From Anaerotignum faecicola (GTDB lineage Bacteria; Bacillota; Clostridia; Lachnospirales; Anaerotignaceae), in the NCBI GenBank assembly GCA_024460105.1, contig JANFXS010000002.1, forward strand, positions 186,001 through 250,000: a stretch of 64,000 nucleotides of DNA. Direction: 5' to 3'. The notes beneath the pieces are model-generated. The model ran no database searches. It was given only the letters and a program-made list of their open reading frames with translations, and was not told the DNA's origin. Both the position numbers and the translations under genes were made by a program. Numbering within the stretch: the stretch's first letter is position 1; the number at the start of each line of letters is the position of its first letter. Positions 52,036-60,426 of the stretch are shown here, one piece after another.

Positions 52036-52596
52036 ATGACACTTAATTCAAGCCAATCCGAGGCATTAGAAAAGTTTTGCGATATTATAGTTTGCGGCCG
52101 CAATGAAATGGTTTTTAAACGGTGTAAAGAGTGCATGGAGAATGCGGAAGATGAATATGGCGGCATCCCTGATGTGCTGTATGTGCTTTCGGGACAAGAT
52201 ACAGATCAGGCCGATCCATTCGGAAACGTTGCCGATGCCGATAAGCAGCTTTTGAAACAACAATATTATTTTATTTCTTCTGATGCGGGCGCACCTGATT
52301 TAGATGACTTTTTTATTTATATTGAAAATATTAAAGCAGCGCGCGGCCTTTCGTTTACCGTTAATAAGGAAAAATTCTCTTGCAACGATTGTATTGTTGA
52401 ATGGCTTGCGGAACTTTCCGCACAGTTAAAAGACCTGTACATTGTCAATTTTGACGGCGGCAGTGAAGATTATCATTTTACAATTATGGATAAGCAGGAT
52501 TGTGAAAAAGCAATGGCCCTGTTTGGCAGGCTGACAACCCATATAGTAGGATATAAATATAGCTCTTTTGTGATAACGGATGATTTTTTAGGTTAA
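52036..52596 (+). CDS. Hypothetical protein (possibly DUF6630-like)
   Basis: A 186-residue acidic soluble protein with no signal peptide or membrane segment. It has alternating helix/strand structure with EEYGGIPDVLYVLSG-like sequence near 40, three Cys in an FSCNDCIVEW segment and KRCKECMEN, and a C-terminal YHFTIMDKQDCEKAMALFGRL block near 152. The latter recalls DUF6630 family proteins, but I cannot confirm this. GAAGAGGG precedes the ATG. It is bracketed by TIR copies A and B in the same orientation, 106 bases after A and about 300 before B, so it could have moved with them. Function unknown. Confidence 0.7.
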   Translation: MTLNSSQSEALEKFCDIIVCGRNEMVFKRCKECMENAEDEYGGIPDVLYVLSGQDTDQADPFGNVADADKQLLKQQYYFISSDAGAPDLDDFFIYIENIKAARGLSFTVNKEKFSCNDCIVEWLAELSAQLKDLYIVNFDGGSEDYHFTIMDKQDCEKAMALFGRLTTHIVGYKYSSFVITDDFLG

Positions 52597-52729
52597 CTGT
52601 CAAATCAATTTCCGCTTGGGAAGAAACAAAAATATATAATAAAACAGAATATGATGAAACATAATGACATAAATCAACGAGAAGTTCGAACGGATTAAAA
52701 ATAATGCAGTTAATTTTTAATGTATATTT

Positions 52730-52896
52730 ATACTTTTGGTTTACAAGGGCAAATACGGTTGAAAACAGTATTATAATATCGGTATTCAAAAGTATTTGTG
52801 GCCGTTTCGGCGGCTTTTTACCGTTATTAAATCATTGATGATGTCCTCAACTCTTTGACTGTGCATGGAAAAATTTTTTGTTATTTGAGTTACAAA
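52730..52896 (+). repeat. Truncated TIR element relic (F)
   Basis: It begins with a TIR-like TTTGGTTTACAAGGGCAAA and continues with CTTTGACTGTGCATGG and a T-rich TTTTTTGTTATTTGAGT stretch that matches copy E. It stops where copy B begins (52897). Its right half is not found beyond copy B, so it is a decayed or truncated copy. Confidence 0.55.
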
Positions 52897-53175
52897 TAGC
52901 TTAAGTTTACAATGGCACACACGGTTTTAACGGATGTCAGCGGTGCAATAGCTGTGTTAAAGCCGTTTACCGTAGGAACCGCTACGCCTGCCCGCCTTTG
53001 CCTTGCTCTTACGCCGCTGACATCCGTTAAAACTCTCCGGCCTCACAAGGAAAAATTTTTTGCAGTTCAAGACGAATATGCGCCGGCATAGCTGATCCTA
53101 TGGCAAGCGTATGCAACACGGAAATGCGGAAAATTTTTCCTTGTTGGGCGTGTGTTCCATTGTAAACTGAAGCTA
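52897..53175 (+). repeat. TIR element, short form (copy B)
   Basis: A 279-base element in the same orientation as copy A and very similar along its length, including CAGCGGTGCAATAGCT, the CGTAGGAACCGCTACG hairpin and CAAGACGAATATGCGCCGG. Ends TAGCTTAAGTTTACAATGG and complement of TAGCTTCAGTTTACAATGG. The same internal inverted repeats are present; the first hairpin pairs perfectly over 20 bases here. It lies next to relic F. The gap beyond it (53176-53468) shows no gene. Confidence 0.85.
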
Positions 53176-53468
53176 TCATCGATTTTAACATGGATAATTG
53201 ATAACTTCAAAATAATGTTAACTCAAATAACCATTTTCGTATAATTTCCGTATAATAACTTCCTATATTTAAGACGGGCGTTACGCCTTGCAAATTAAAA
53301 TTTTTTATATGCCTGAACTGCCGCCGACCTTGAGCCCATACAAAATGCGGCAAGTTAAATATACCTGCCGCAATCGTCATCAACGCCGAATGTTTAATAA
53401 ACATGAACCATGTGTTCTTTATTCTCAAAGGCAATACGGATAAAATTACTCAAAAATTTATTTTTCTC

Positions 53469-53504
53469 GGACTACATACATCCTTATATGGATATATGTA
53501 ATCC
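53469..53504. other. Hairpin after the cyclodeaminase-like gene
   Basis: GGACTACATACATCC and GGATATATGTAATCC pair with two mismatches around a 6-base loop, 8 bases past the stop of the cyclodeaminase homologue. There is no T-run after it on the minus strand, so it may end or protect the 3' end of the mRNA. Confidence 0.5.
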
Positions 53505-53511
53505 ATTCCGA

Positions 53512-54504
53512 TTATTTAAAAAATTCAAACTCAGTGCCGATGCCTTTATCCAATGCCGATTTATAGAGCTTGTAAGCCTGCATATTATCCTGTATAGCCA
53601 TACCGGTAGAATCAAATATGGTTATTTCCTCATCATTTGTTCTTCCCTGCTTGCTACCTATAACAATCTCGCCGATTTCTGCATAAATATCTTCTTTTTT
53701 AATTATTCCTTTGTCAATAGGATGCCATGTTTCGCCTTTTTTGACACACTGTTCTATAGAATCGTTTATAATTTTGGCGCCCCTGAATATTTCCGGATCA
53801 AATTCCTGTTTTCCCCTCATGTCAGTGCCGATTGCAACTATATGCGTACCCGGCTTTACCCATGACGCATCTATAACCGGCCCTTTGCCTCTTGTTGTAG
53901 TAATAAGTATATCGGCCTTTTCGGCGGCCGCCCGGCTTGTTTTTTCAAGTATTACAGGTATTCCGAGTTCACCTTCAATATCCTTCTTAAATTTTTCCAT
54001 CGAATCCGCAAAAGCGTCAAAAGCATGTATTTCTTTAATTTTAATTATATGGCTGACAGCCCTGATCTGGTTCCTCGCCTGATTTCCCGTACCTATCGAC
54101 GTTACAATTTCAGAATTTTTTCTGGCAAGATATTTCACCGACACAGCCCCGGCCGCCCCCGTTCTATATCCTGTTATATAGCTGCCCTCCATAATACACA
54201 GAAGCGCGCAATTTCTTGCGTCCCAAAGAAGAACGGTATTCATCCCCGCCGGAAGACCATAACTTGACGGGTTGTTTATGTATCCTCCCGAAGAAGCTTT
54301 TAAAGAAATTATTTCATTTCCCGAATAATAACCGGCCTTAAAATCAAGTTCTCCCCTCGGAGCGTCAAACGGCATAGCTATATATTCCGGCTGTATAACC
54401 TGTCCGCTGCAAAAAGCCCTGTACCCTTCCTCTACCGCGTCTATGGCGTCTTTCATACTTACAATTTTTTCTATATCTTCCTTTTTCAACAGCAATGTTT
54501 TCAT
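53512..54504 (-). CDS. Ornithine cyclodeaminase/mu-crystallin family protein
   Basis: A 330-residue NAD(P)-binding protein of the OCD/mu-crystallin fold. It has an N-terminal dimer domain, [19 protein letters not shown] near 110-128, the Rossmann segment [15 protein letters not shown] near 138, and [18 protein letters not shown] near 293. Relatives deaminate ornithine to proline, reduce ketimines, or oxidise alanine or N-substituted amino acids. It is co-transcribed with the PLP dehydratase (23-base gap), which points to amino-acid or imine metabolism, for instance reducing the imine/keto product. Specific substrate not assigned. Confidence 0.85.
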   Translation of the reverse strand: MKTLLLKKEDIEKIVSMKDAIDAVEEGYRAFCSGQVIQPEYIAMPFDAPRGELDFKAGYYSGNEIISLKASSGGYINNPSSYGLPAGMNTVLLWDARNCALLCIMEGSYITGYRTGAAGAVSVKYLARKNSEIVTSIGTGNQARNQIRAVSHIIKIKEIHAFDAFADSMEKFKKDIEGELGIPVILEKTSRAAAEKADILITTTRGKGPVIDASWVKPGTHIVAIGTDMRGKQEFDPEIFRGAKIINDSIEQCVKKGETWHPIDKGIIKKEDIYAEIGEIVIGSKQGRTNDEEITIFDSTGMAIQDNMQAYKLYKSALDKGIGTEFEFFK

Positions 54505-54527
54505 AATAATTATCCCTCTTTTCTTTT

Positions 54528-55490
54528 TCAGTTCACTGCATTTTTTGCAAATATATCAGCCATAATTTTTAAATCCGCGTTTCCTCCGGAAAGGAGGCAT
54601 ACGTTTTTTCTTCCTTTAAATGCGCGGCCGCTCATTAATCCTGCAAGCGCAACCGCCGCCGACGGCTCTATAAACATTTTCGTACGGTAAATAATAAGCG
54701 TAAGGGCCTTTTCAATCTCATCATCCGAAACGGTAATCATTTCATCAACGTTTTTAATTACGCCCTCAAAAGCCTTTTCACCGGGAGAATCCCCTGCCAG
54801 TCCGTCGGCAATAGAATATTTCCTTTCAATTTTAGTTATTTTTTCAGCTGCAAACGAAGCGCCTACGCAATTCATATTTTCAGGCTCGACGCCGATAACT
54901 TTTACGCCGGGTAAAACGGACTTTACGGCGGCCGAAACTCCTGTTATAAGCCCGCCTCCGCCGACAGGCACATAAACTGCGTCTGCATCCGGCAAATCTT
55001 CGGTTATTTCAAGGCCTGCCGTTCCCTGTCCCGACATTATTCCGTAATCCTCAACAGGGTCTATATACACAAGATTTTTTTCTTTCATACATTCTATTGC
55101 TTTTGGATAAGCGTCGGCTCCTGTCTTTCCATAAAGGATAACCTTGGCTCCGTATCCCCTGCACGCCGCCGCCTTGGCCGCAACCGCTGTTTCCGGCATA
55201 AATACCCATGCTTTTATGCCTAATACGGAAGCGGCATAGCTTACGGCCTGCGCATGGTTTCCCGATGAATAACAAACCACTCCCCTTGCTTTTTCTTCAT
55301 CAGTCAGCATGAGAAGCCTGTTAAACGCCCCCCGCGCTTTAAAAGAACCGGTTTTCTGCAAATTTTCACATTTAAAGTATATATCTGTTCCCGCCATTTT
55401 GCTTATACTGTCTGAATGTAGAATCGGAGTTCTGTGCACATAATTTGCAATTCTTTTCGCGGCGCATTTAATATCTTCCAAATTAACCAT
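54528..55490 (-). CDS. Threonine/serine dehydratase-like PLP enzyme
   Basis: A 320-residue fold-type II PLP enzyme. The PLP lysine is in [17 protein letters not shown] near residue 50, [13 protein letters not shown] near 78, the phosphate-binding tetraglycine in [11 protein letters not shown] near 175, and the C-terminal [10 protein letters not shown] Ser that contacts the pyridine nitrogen. It lacks the C-terminal ACT-like domains of biosynthetic IlvA, so it is a catabolic threonine/serine dehydratase, a serine racemase or a 3-hydroxyaspartate dehydratase type. AAGGAGG precedes the start. Its leader has three copies of the operator motif found at the MarR gene. Confidence 0.87.
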   Translation of the reverse strand: MVNLEDIKCAAKRIANYVHRTPILHSDSISKMAGTDIYFKCENLQKTGSFKARGAFNRLLMLTDEEKARGVVCYSSGNHAQAVSYAASVLGIKAWVFMPETAVAAKAAACRGYGAKVILYGKTGADAYPKAIECMKEKNLVYIDPVEDYGIMSGQGTAGLEITEDLPDADAVYVPVGGGGLITGVSAAVKSVLPGVKVIGVEPENMNCVGASFAAEKITKIERKYSIADGLAGDSPGEKAFEGVIKNVDEMITVSDDEIEKALTLIIYRTKMFIEPSAAVALAGLMSGRAFKGRKNVCLLSGGNADLKIMADIFAKNAVN

Positions 55491-55500
55491 GACAACCTCC

Positions 55501-55522
55501 TTATGTTTAACTACTATACACT
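55501..55522 (-). promoter_or_regulatory. MarR operator motif, site 1
   Basis: GTTTAACTACTATAC at 55505-55519 (within a 22-base similarity block) lies directly upstream of the ribosome site of the dehydratase gene. One of four related sites with the core TTTAG-N3-CTAAA. Confidence 0.6.
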
Positions 55523-55544
55523 TTTTACATAAATCCCCTTCTGT

Positions 55545-55566
55545 TTGTATTCAGCTTCTAAACTTT
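55545..55566 (-). promoter_or_regulatory. MarR operator motif, site 2
   Basis: ATTCAGCTTCTAAAC at 55549-55563, same orientation as the other sites and 44 bases from site 1. Confidence 0.65.
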
Positions 55567-55615
55567 CGCTTTGTTTAACAAAAATATACTATAAAATTAC
55601 TTATTACCGCTCCAT

Positions 55616-55644
55616 ATTATAATTATGTTTAGCTTCTATACACT
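55616..55644 (-). promoter_or_regulatory. MarR operator motif, site 3, with a -10 element
   Basis: GTTTAGCTTCTATAC at 55627-55641 lies immediately upstream (on the minus strand) of a TATAAT at 55616-55621, the same placement relative to the -10 as site 4. No good -35 is visible. The rest of the 327-base gap (55491-55817) shows no gene. Confidence 0.65.
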
Positions 55645-55817
55645 ATGCATAAAAACACCCCTTCCTAAATTCAATTATCATTTTGTATTATATCTGATTA
55701 ATATACCTTCCTACAGACACGCCGTATAAAACCGGCATAAATTATTTTCATTCAAATATATGAAAATCAAAAACAATATACATTTATACCATATTTTAAT
55801 TAAAGCAGCCTTTCAGG

Positions 55818-56273
55818 CTAATCAATATGTATTTTCAATATTTTTGTTTCAACTGCGTCTAATAAATTTTTAAGAAAAGCTTTATTTTCTTCAGAGGAAT
55901 TTTTAAGCATTTCACCGATCAAACCGTTAAGCTCAGCATGGAATGCTTCATGCACGTCGTATAACTGTTCGCCCTTTGGCGTAAGCTTGAGAATAATTCT
56001 TGACAAATTATTTATATCTTTCTCTTTTACTATTACTCCCTTCTTTTCAAGCTTATTAGTCACCTGTGAAACGGCCCCTTTTGTAACTCCAAGCAACTCC
56101 GCAATACCGGTTATATGGATGCCGTCGTGTTCCTTAATTAGTTTTACAATTTTCATTTCCGTATTTACGAATTCTTCATCCTCAACCCTACATTTTGAAT
56201 TATCATCAAATTCAGAAAGCTTTGAGGCAACTCTTAAAAACGTATCGCTTATTTTAATATCATTTTTATCCAT
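55818..56273 (-). CDS. MarR family regulator of the dehydratase operon
   Basis: A 151-residue winged-helix regulator: helix-turn-helix IHITGIAELLGVTKGAVSQVTNKLEKKG (about 53-80) and wing DINNLSRIILKLTPKG. It lies upstream of, and on the same strand as, the dehydratase/cyclodeaminase genes and shares a conserved operator motif with them, so it probably represses both itself and them in response to an amino acid or related ligand. No ribosome site precedes the ATG at 56279 or 56273. A promoter with -10 TATCAT ends six bases before the ATG at 56273, so a leaderless mRNA starting there is the simplest reading. Confidence 0.82.
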   Translation of the reverse strand: MDKNDIKISDTFLRVASKLSEFDDNSKCRVEDEEFVNTEMKIVKLIKEHDGIHITGIAELLGVTKGAVSQVTNKLEKKGVIVKEKDINNLSRIILKLTPKGEQLYDVHEAFHAELNGLIGEMLKNSSEENKAFLKNLLDAVETKILKIHID

Positions 56274-56278
56274 AAACA

Positions 56279-56308
56279 TATGATATAGCTTCTAAACACT
56301 TTTGTAAA
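56279..56308 (-). promoter_or_regulatory. MarR promoter with operator site 4 in the spacer
   Basis: Minus-strand -35 TTTACA (56303-56308) and -10 TATCAT (56280-56285) are 17 bases apart. The operator core ATATAGCTTCTAAAC (56283-56297) fills the spacer and -10, so a bound repressor would block polymerase. A separate palindrome ATGTAAC-C-GTTACAT lies upstream at 56336-56350. Confidence 0.7.
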
Positions 56309-56504
56309 TAGCCCATTTTCCAAAAACCTTACAAAATGTAACCGTTACATTTATAATCTATCTACAAAAAACCGTTTTGGATTTTCATTTCATTTTCAGC
56401 ATTTTGACGGATAAAATTTTTCTCGTTGCAAAAAAAGTTTAAATTATTACATTTAATAAAACCGACGTTTTTTTAACTGCTTTATGGATTTTTATGAATA
56501 AAGT

Positions 56505-56537
56505 AAAAAGCCGTTAATATTTATAAAACGGCTTTTT
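56505..56537 (-). terminator. Terminator of the zinc-ribbon protein gene
   Basis: AAAAAGCCGTT and AACGGCTTTTT form an 11-bp stem with a 10-base loop; A/T-runs make it work on either strand. It directly follows the stop. Confidence 0.8.
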
Positions 56538-56543
56538 AAAAAT

Positions 56544-56882
56544 TTAATTAAGTTTGTTTCCGCACTTGCGGCAAAAATTAGAACCCTCGTCCAACATTTC
56601 TCCGCATTTCGCACAATATGTTCCGGGCATATGTATAAAATCATCTTTCATGTTTTTTTCCGAAACATTTTTATTATTTTTAAATATAAAATACATAAAT
56701 ACTGCGCAGACAGGCACTGAAAGTATAAGCCCTAATATAACGGATGAAACAAGGCAGGCAAAAAATCCACCCAACGCCAAACCTATTTTCCCTTTCACAC
56801 TGCCGGCTATGGCAGGTATAGCTCCTACAATAGCTCCTGAAATTAAAGAACCTATAATAACCCCAAGAAAATAAGGATCCAT
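56544..56882 (-). CDS. Small membrane protein with C-terminal zinc ribbon
   Basis: A 112-residue protein with two membrane segments (about 5-28 GVIIGSLISGAIVGAIPAIAG and 33-66 IGLALGGFFACLVSSVILGLILSVPVCAVFMYFIF) and a C-terminal zinc ribbon YCAKCGEMLDEGSNFCRKCG with four cysteines. Such 'zinc-ribbon plus membrane helix' proteins are common in Clostridia and have no assigned function. Single gene with its own terminator, next to the MarR regulator but on the far side from its operon. Confidence 0.75.
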   Translation of the reverse strand: MDPYFLGVIIGSLISGAIVGAIPAIAGSVKGKIGLALGGFFACLVSSVILGLILSVPVCAVFMYFIFKNNKNVSEKNMKDDFIHMPGTYCAKCGEMLDEGSNFCRKCGNKLN

Positions 56883-57102
56883 AAAACCGCCCCTTTTTAT
56901 TTTTTAACCTCATTATATTCAATATTTAAGCTTATTTCAATACAAATATCAAAAAAATTGACTAATCATGTATAATACCTCAAAATTACATCATAAATAA
57001 TTATACAACTGTATTTTTCCAATAAACATAATATACCGTAAAAAATAGAGCATTATAAAAGCTATCCTTCAGATTATTTCCATATAATTTTAACATTGCC
57101 GC

Positions 57103-57423
57103 TTTTAGTTTACAAGAGTATACACCTTTGATAACAGCTTTAGCGTCACAGCGTTGTCAAAAGCATTTAATGCCGTTTCGTCTGCACATAAATACTTTTC
57201 TTTGCTCTTAAACCTCTGATACCGTCCTTAACTCTTCAACTCTGCATGGAGAAATTTTTTTGTTGTTCAAGTCACAAAATGCAGGCAAATGTATAAAACG
57301 ATTTAGAGAAACGGAACGCGGCATTTTCCAAAGGAAAATCCGCGAATTCCGTCAAATACTTGCAAAGCAGAAAGACGGAAAAATTTATCATGTTAAGCGT
57401 CTATTCCCTTATAAACCGAAGAT
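57103..57423 (+). repeat. TIR element, long form (copy E)
   Basis: About 321 bases without a gene. Left end TTTAGTTTACAAGAGTA and right end complement of TTCGGTTTATAAGGGAA. The reverse complement follows copy C almost throughout: shared blocks include the TTTTCCTTTGGAAAATGCCGCG segment near 57320 and GAGTTAAGGACGG on the other strand. It is inverted relative to C. The rest of the gap 56883-57498 shows no gene. Confidence 0.7.
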
Positions 57424-57498
57424 TTTCATAGTAAAATATCTTATTACACGTCGGCATATAATACATTTTTACTCTCAACAAACTTATGCCGGCAAAAA

Positions 57499-57524
57499 AC
57501 GGCCGCCTTAACAAAAGCGACCGT
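57499..57524 (-). terminator. Terminator of the leu operon
   Basis: ACGGCCGC and GCGACCGT pair (one G-T) around a 10-base loop; on the minus strand it is followed by TTTTTTG. It lies 14 bases after the leuB stop. Confidence 0.85.
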
Positions 57525-57537
57525 CCAACCTGATTAA

Positions 57538-58611
57538 TTATATATTTTCAACTATAATCCTTCCCATTTCTTCCGTAGAAACATACGGGCTGCCATCTCC
57601 GGCCAAATCGAGCGTCCTGCTTCCGCTGTCAAGGGCTTTTGCAACTGCATTTTCAATAGCTTCTGCCTCTTTATTGAGCTTGAAACTGTACCTTAACATC
57701 ATAGCCATAGAAAGTATTGTGGCTATTGGGTTTGCTGTTCCTTTTCCTGCAATATCGGGAGCCGATCCGTGTATAGGCTCATACATTCCAAATGAGCCTT
57801 CCCCAAGGCTTGCGCTTGGCAGCATACCTATAGAACCTGTAATTTGGCTTGCTTCATCGGAAAGTATATCGCCGAATATATTTGAAGTTACAATAACATC
57901 AAAATGTTTAGGGTTCCTTATAAGCTGCATCGCGGCATTATCAACATACATATGATCAAGTTCGACTTCGGGATATTCTTTGGATACTTCAATAACTATT
58001 TTTCTCCAAAAACGGCTGCTTTCAAGAACATTCGCCTTATCAACGCTTGTAAGTCGTTTATTCCGGCTCATAGCCGCTTCAAAAGCAGTTTTGGCAATCC
58101 TTCTTATTTCCCTTTCGCTGTACGCTTCCGTATCATAGGCCTCAACGCCGTATTTGCCTTCCCTGTATCCCCTGTCGCCGAAATATATTCCTCCGGTAAG
58201 TTCCCTAACAATAAGTATGTCCAAACTGTCGCCGACAATCTCTTTTTTAATAGGCGACGCATCGCTTAAAGCATTATGGATTATAGCGGGTCTGAGGTTT
58301 GCAAAAAGCCCAAGTTTTTCCCTAAGCCCTAAAAGCGCCCTTTCGGGCCTTTTGCCGCCTTCAAGATTGTCCCATTTAGGGCCTCCCACAGCCCCTAATA
58401 TAACGGCGTCGCTTTTCTTGCATACTTCAACGGTTTTTTCAGGCAGACACTCCCCTTCTGAATCAATGGCGCATCCCCCGGCCAAAACTTCCGTACAGTT
58501 AAACTCATGCCCAAATTTATTTCCTATCCTGTCAAGGACTTTCAGCGCTTCTCCAACAATTTCAGGGCCTATTCCGTCGCCCTTAATTACAGCCAAATTA
58601 TAAACGCCCAT
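57538..58611 (-). CDS. leuB: 3-isopropylmalate dehydrogenase
   Basis: Oxidatively decarboxylates 3-isopropylmalate with NAD+. The 357-residue protein has [15 protein letters not shown] at its start, [10 protein letters not shown] near 140, [14 protein letters not shown] near 196 and the signature [25 protein letters not shown] near 250-275. The start at 58611 (MGVYNLAVI) has GGGAGG upstream; a start five codons earlier is inside the ribosome site. It begins 18 bases after leuD and is the last gene of the operon. Confidence 0.95.
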   Translation of the reverse strand: MGVYNLAVIKGDGIGPEIVGEALKVLDRIGNKFGHEFNCTEVLAGGCAIDSEGECLPEKTVEVCKKSDAVILGAVGGPKWDNLEGGKRPERALLGLREKLGLFANLRPAIIHNALSDASPIKKEIVGDSLDILIVRELTGGIYFGDRGYREGKYGVEAYDTEAYSEREIRRIAKTAFEAAMSRNKRLTSVDKANVLESSRFWRKIVIEVSKEYPEVELDHMYVDNAAMQLIRNPKHFDVIVTSNIFGDILSDEASQITGSIGMLPSASLGEGSFGMYEPIHGSAPDIAGKGTANPIATILSMAMMLRYSFKLNKEAEAIENAVAKALDSGSRTLDLAGDGSPYVSTEEMGRIIVENI

Positions 58612-58629
58612 TATTAAACCTCCCACATA

Positions 58630-59124
58630 TTATCCGTTAACCTTTGCTTTTGTATACTCCACAAGTCCGCCTTTAGCTATGATTTTCTGCATAAATTCAG
58701 GGAACGGTTCCGCTTTGTATTCTTTCCCGGTCGTTTCATTTTTTATAATTCCCGTTGAAAAATCAACTGATACTTCATCGCCGTCCTTAATATCCTTTGC
58801 CGCTTCGTCGCACTCAAGTATCGGAAGGCCTATATTAATGGAATTTCTGAAAAATATCCTTGCAAACGTCGACGCTATAACGCAGCTTATGCCGGCGCAT
58901 TTAATGGCAAGCGGAGCATGCTCCCTTGACGAACCGCAGCCGAAATTTTTATCGGCAACAATTATGTCTCCTTTTTTCACTTTGCCGACAAAGTCTTTGT
59001 CTATGTCAATCATGCAGTATTTTGCCAATTCCTTGCCGGAAGAAACATTAAGGTATCTTGCCGGAATTATAACGTCAGTATCAACATTATCGCCGTATTT
59101 AAAAACTCTTCCTCTAGCTTCCAT
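58630..59124 (-). CDS. leuD: 3-isopropylmalate dehydratase, small subunit
   Basis: Swivelling-domain subunit of isopropylmalate isomerase. The 164-residue protein has [19 protein letters not shown] near 8, [18 protein letters not shown] near 60 and [13 protein letters not shown] near 90. The short form (about 165 residues) belongs with the bacterial/archaeal LeuC type seen upstream rather than the E. coli pair. Its ATG shares one base with the leuC stop (TAATG), so translation is coupled. Confidence 0.95.
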   Translation of the reverse strand: MEARGRVFKYGDNVDTDVIIPARYLNVSSGKELAKYCMIDIDKDFVGKVKKGDIIVADKNFGCGSSREHAPLAIKCAGISCVIASTFARIFFRNSINIGLPILECDEAAKDIKDGDEVSVDFSTGIIKNETTGKEYKAEPFPEFMQKIIAKGGLVEYTKAKVNG

Positions 59125-60404
59125 TATTTATTACCTCCTACAATTTTTTCAGGGTCCGCAATATAACCGGCCAATGCGCTTGCCGCCGCAACGGCAGGGC
59201 TTGCAAGATAAACTTCGCTTTCCGTATGCCCCATTCTTCCGACAAAGTTTCTGTTTGTTGTTGAAACAGCCTTTTCTCCCGCCGCAAGTATCCCCATGTG
59301 TCCGCCAAGGCACGGCCCGCATGTAGGCGTTGAGAATATGGCTCCGGCTTTTATAATATCCTCAGCGTATCCGAGCTTAATACAATCGAGGTATATTTGC
59401 TGTGTGGCCGGTATAACAATAGTCCTTACGCGTTTATTAACTTTCTTTCCCCTTAAAATATCCGCGGCGATTTTCATATCCTCAAGCCTTCCGTTTGTAC
59501 ATGACCCTATAACCGACTGGTCAATCACAACATGCTCTTTTTCCGCCTCGTCTATTGTCCTTGTATTATCCGGAAGGTGCGGGAAAGAAACCGTAGGCCT
59601 GAGGGAGGTTAAATCTATAGTTATTACTTCGTCATATTCCGCGTCTTCATCGGCTTCAAAAATCCTTATTTCTTTTGTTGTATGCGCTTTTGCATACTCT
59701 ATTGTTTTCTCATCCACAGGGAAAATGCCGTTTTTACCACCAGCTTCAATAGCCATATTAGCCATAGAAAATCTATCGTCCATTGAAAGGTACTGTATAC
59801 CGTCGCCCGTAAACTCCATTGATTTATAAAGAGCGCCGTCAACCCCTATTTTGCCTATAATATGAAGTATAATATCCTTGCCGGACACCCATTTTGCCGG
59901 TTTTCCCGTAAGCACAAATTTAATTGCGCTCGGAACTTTAAACCATGCTTCCCCCGTGGCCATTCCTATAGCCATATCGGTACTGCCTATACCGGTTGAA
60001 AACGCTCCCAAAGCCCCATATGTACATGTATGGCTGTCGGCGCCGATAATAACGTCGCCCGGCGCAACAATGCCTTTTTCAGGCAAAAGCGCATGCTCGA
60101 TACCCATTTCGCCTACGTCATAAAAATGCTTAATATCCTTATCCCATGCAAATTCCCTCGAACATTTGCACTGCTCAGCCGCTTTTATGTCCTTGTTCGG
60201 CGTAAAGTGGTCAAGTACGATAACAACTTTTTCTTTGTCAAATACGTCTTTCGCGCCTGTTTTTTTAAATTCAGGTATGGCTACAGCCGTTGTAATGTCG
60301 TTGCCCATAACAATATCAAGTTTTGCCTGTATAAGCTGCCCTGCCTTAACGCTTTCAAGCCCCGCATGTGCGGCAAGTATTTTTTGAGTCATTGTCATTC
60401 CCAT
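59124..60404 (-). CDS. leuC: 3-isopropylmalate dehydratase, large subunit
   Basis: Aconitase-family [4Fe-4S] enzyme that isomerises 2- to 3-isopropylmalate. The 426-residue protein has cluster-ligand cysteines in IGSCTNGR near 301 and CGPCLGGH near 364-367, [23 protein letters not shown] near 120 and the ending [27 protein letters not shown]. This is the 420-residue LeuC/homoaconitase-like type, not the 466-residue E. coli type. It follows leuA by 22 bases. The cluster makes it a client of the Suf machinery encoded at 30-31.7 kb. Confidence 0.94.
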   Translation of the reverse strand: MGMTMTQKILAAHAGLESVKAGQLIQAKLDIVMGNDITTAVAIPEFKKTGAKDVFDKEKVVIVLDHFTPNKDIKAAEQCKCSREFAWDKDIKHFYDVGEMGIEHALLPEKGIVAPGDVIIGADSHTCTYGALGAFSTGIGSTDMAIGMATGEAWFKVPSAIKFVLTGKPAKWVSGKDIILHIIGKIGVDGALYKSMEFTGDGIQYLSMDDRFSMANMAIEAGGKNGIFPVDEKTIEYAKAHTTKEIRIFEADEDAEYDEVITIDLTSLRPTVSFPHLPDNTRTIDEAEKEHVVIDQSVIGSCTNGRLEDMKIAADILRGKKVNKRVRTIVIPATQQIYLDCIKLGYAEDIIKAGAIFSTPTCGPCLGGHMGILAAGEKAVSTTNRNFVGRMGHTESEVYLASPAVAAASALAGYIADPEKIVGGNK

Positions 60405-60426
60405 TTAAAAAACCCCCTGTACAGTA

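Noticed and set aside
51656-53175. CRISPR-like interpretation of the repeats near 51-53 kb
   Set aside because: Only two full copies, about 275 bases each, with no short regularly spaced repeat units and no cas genes.
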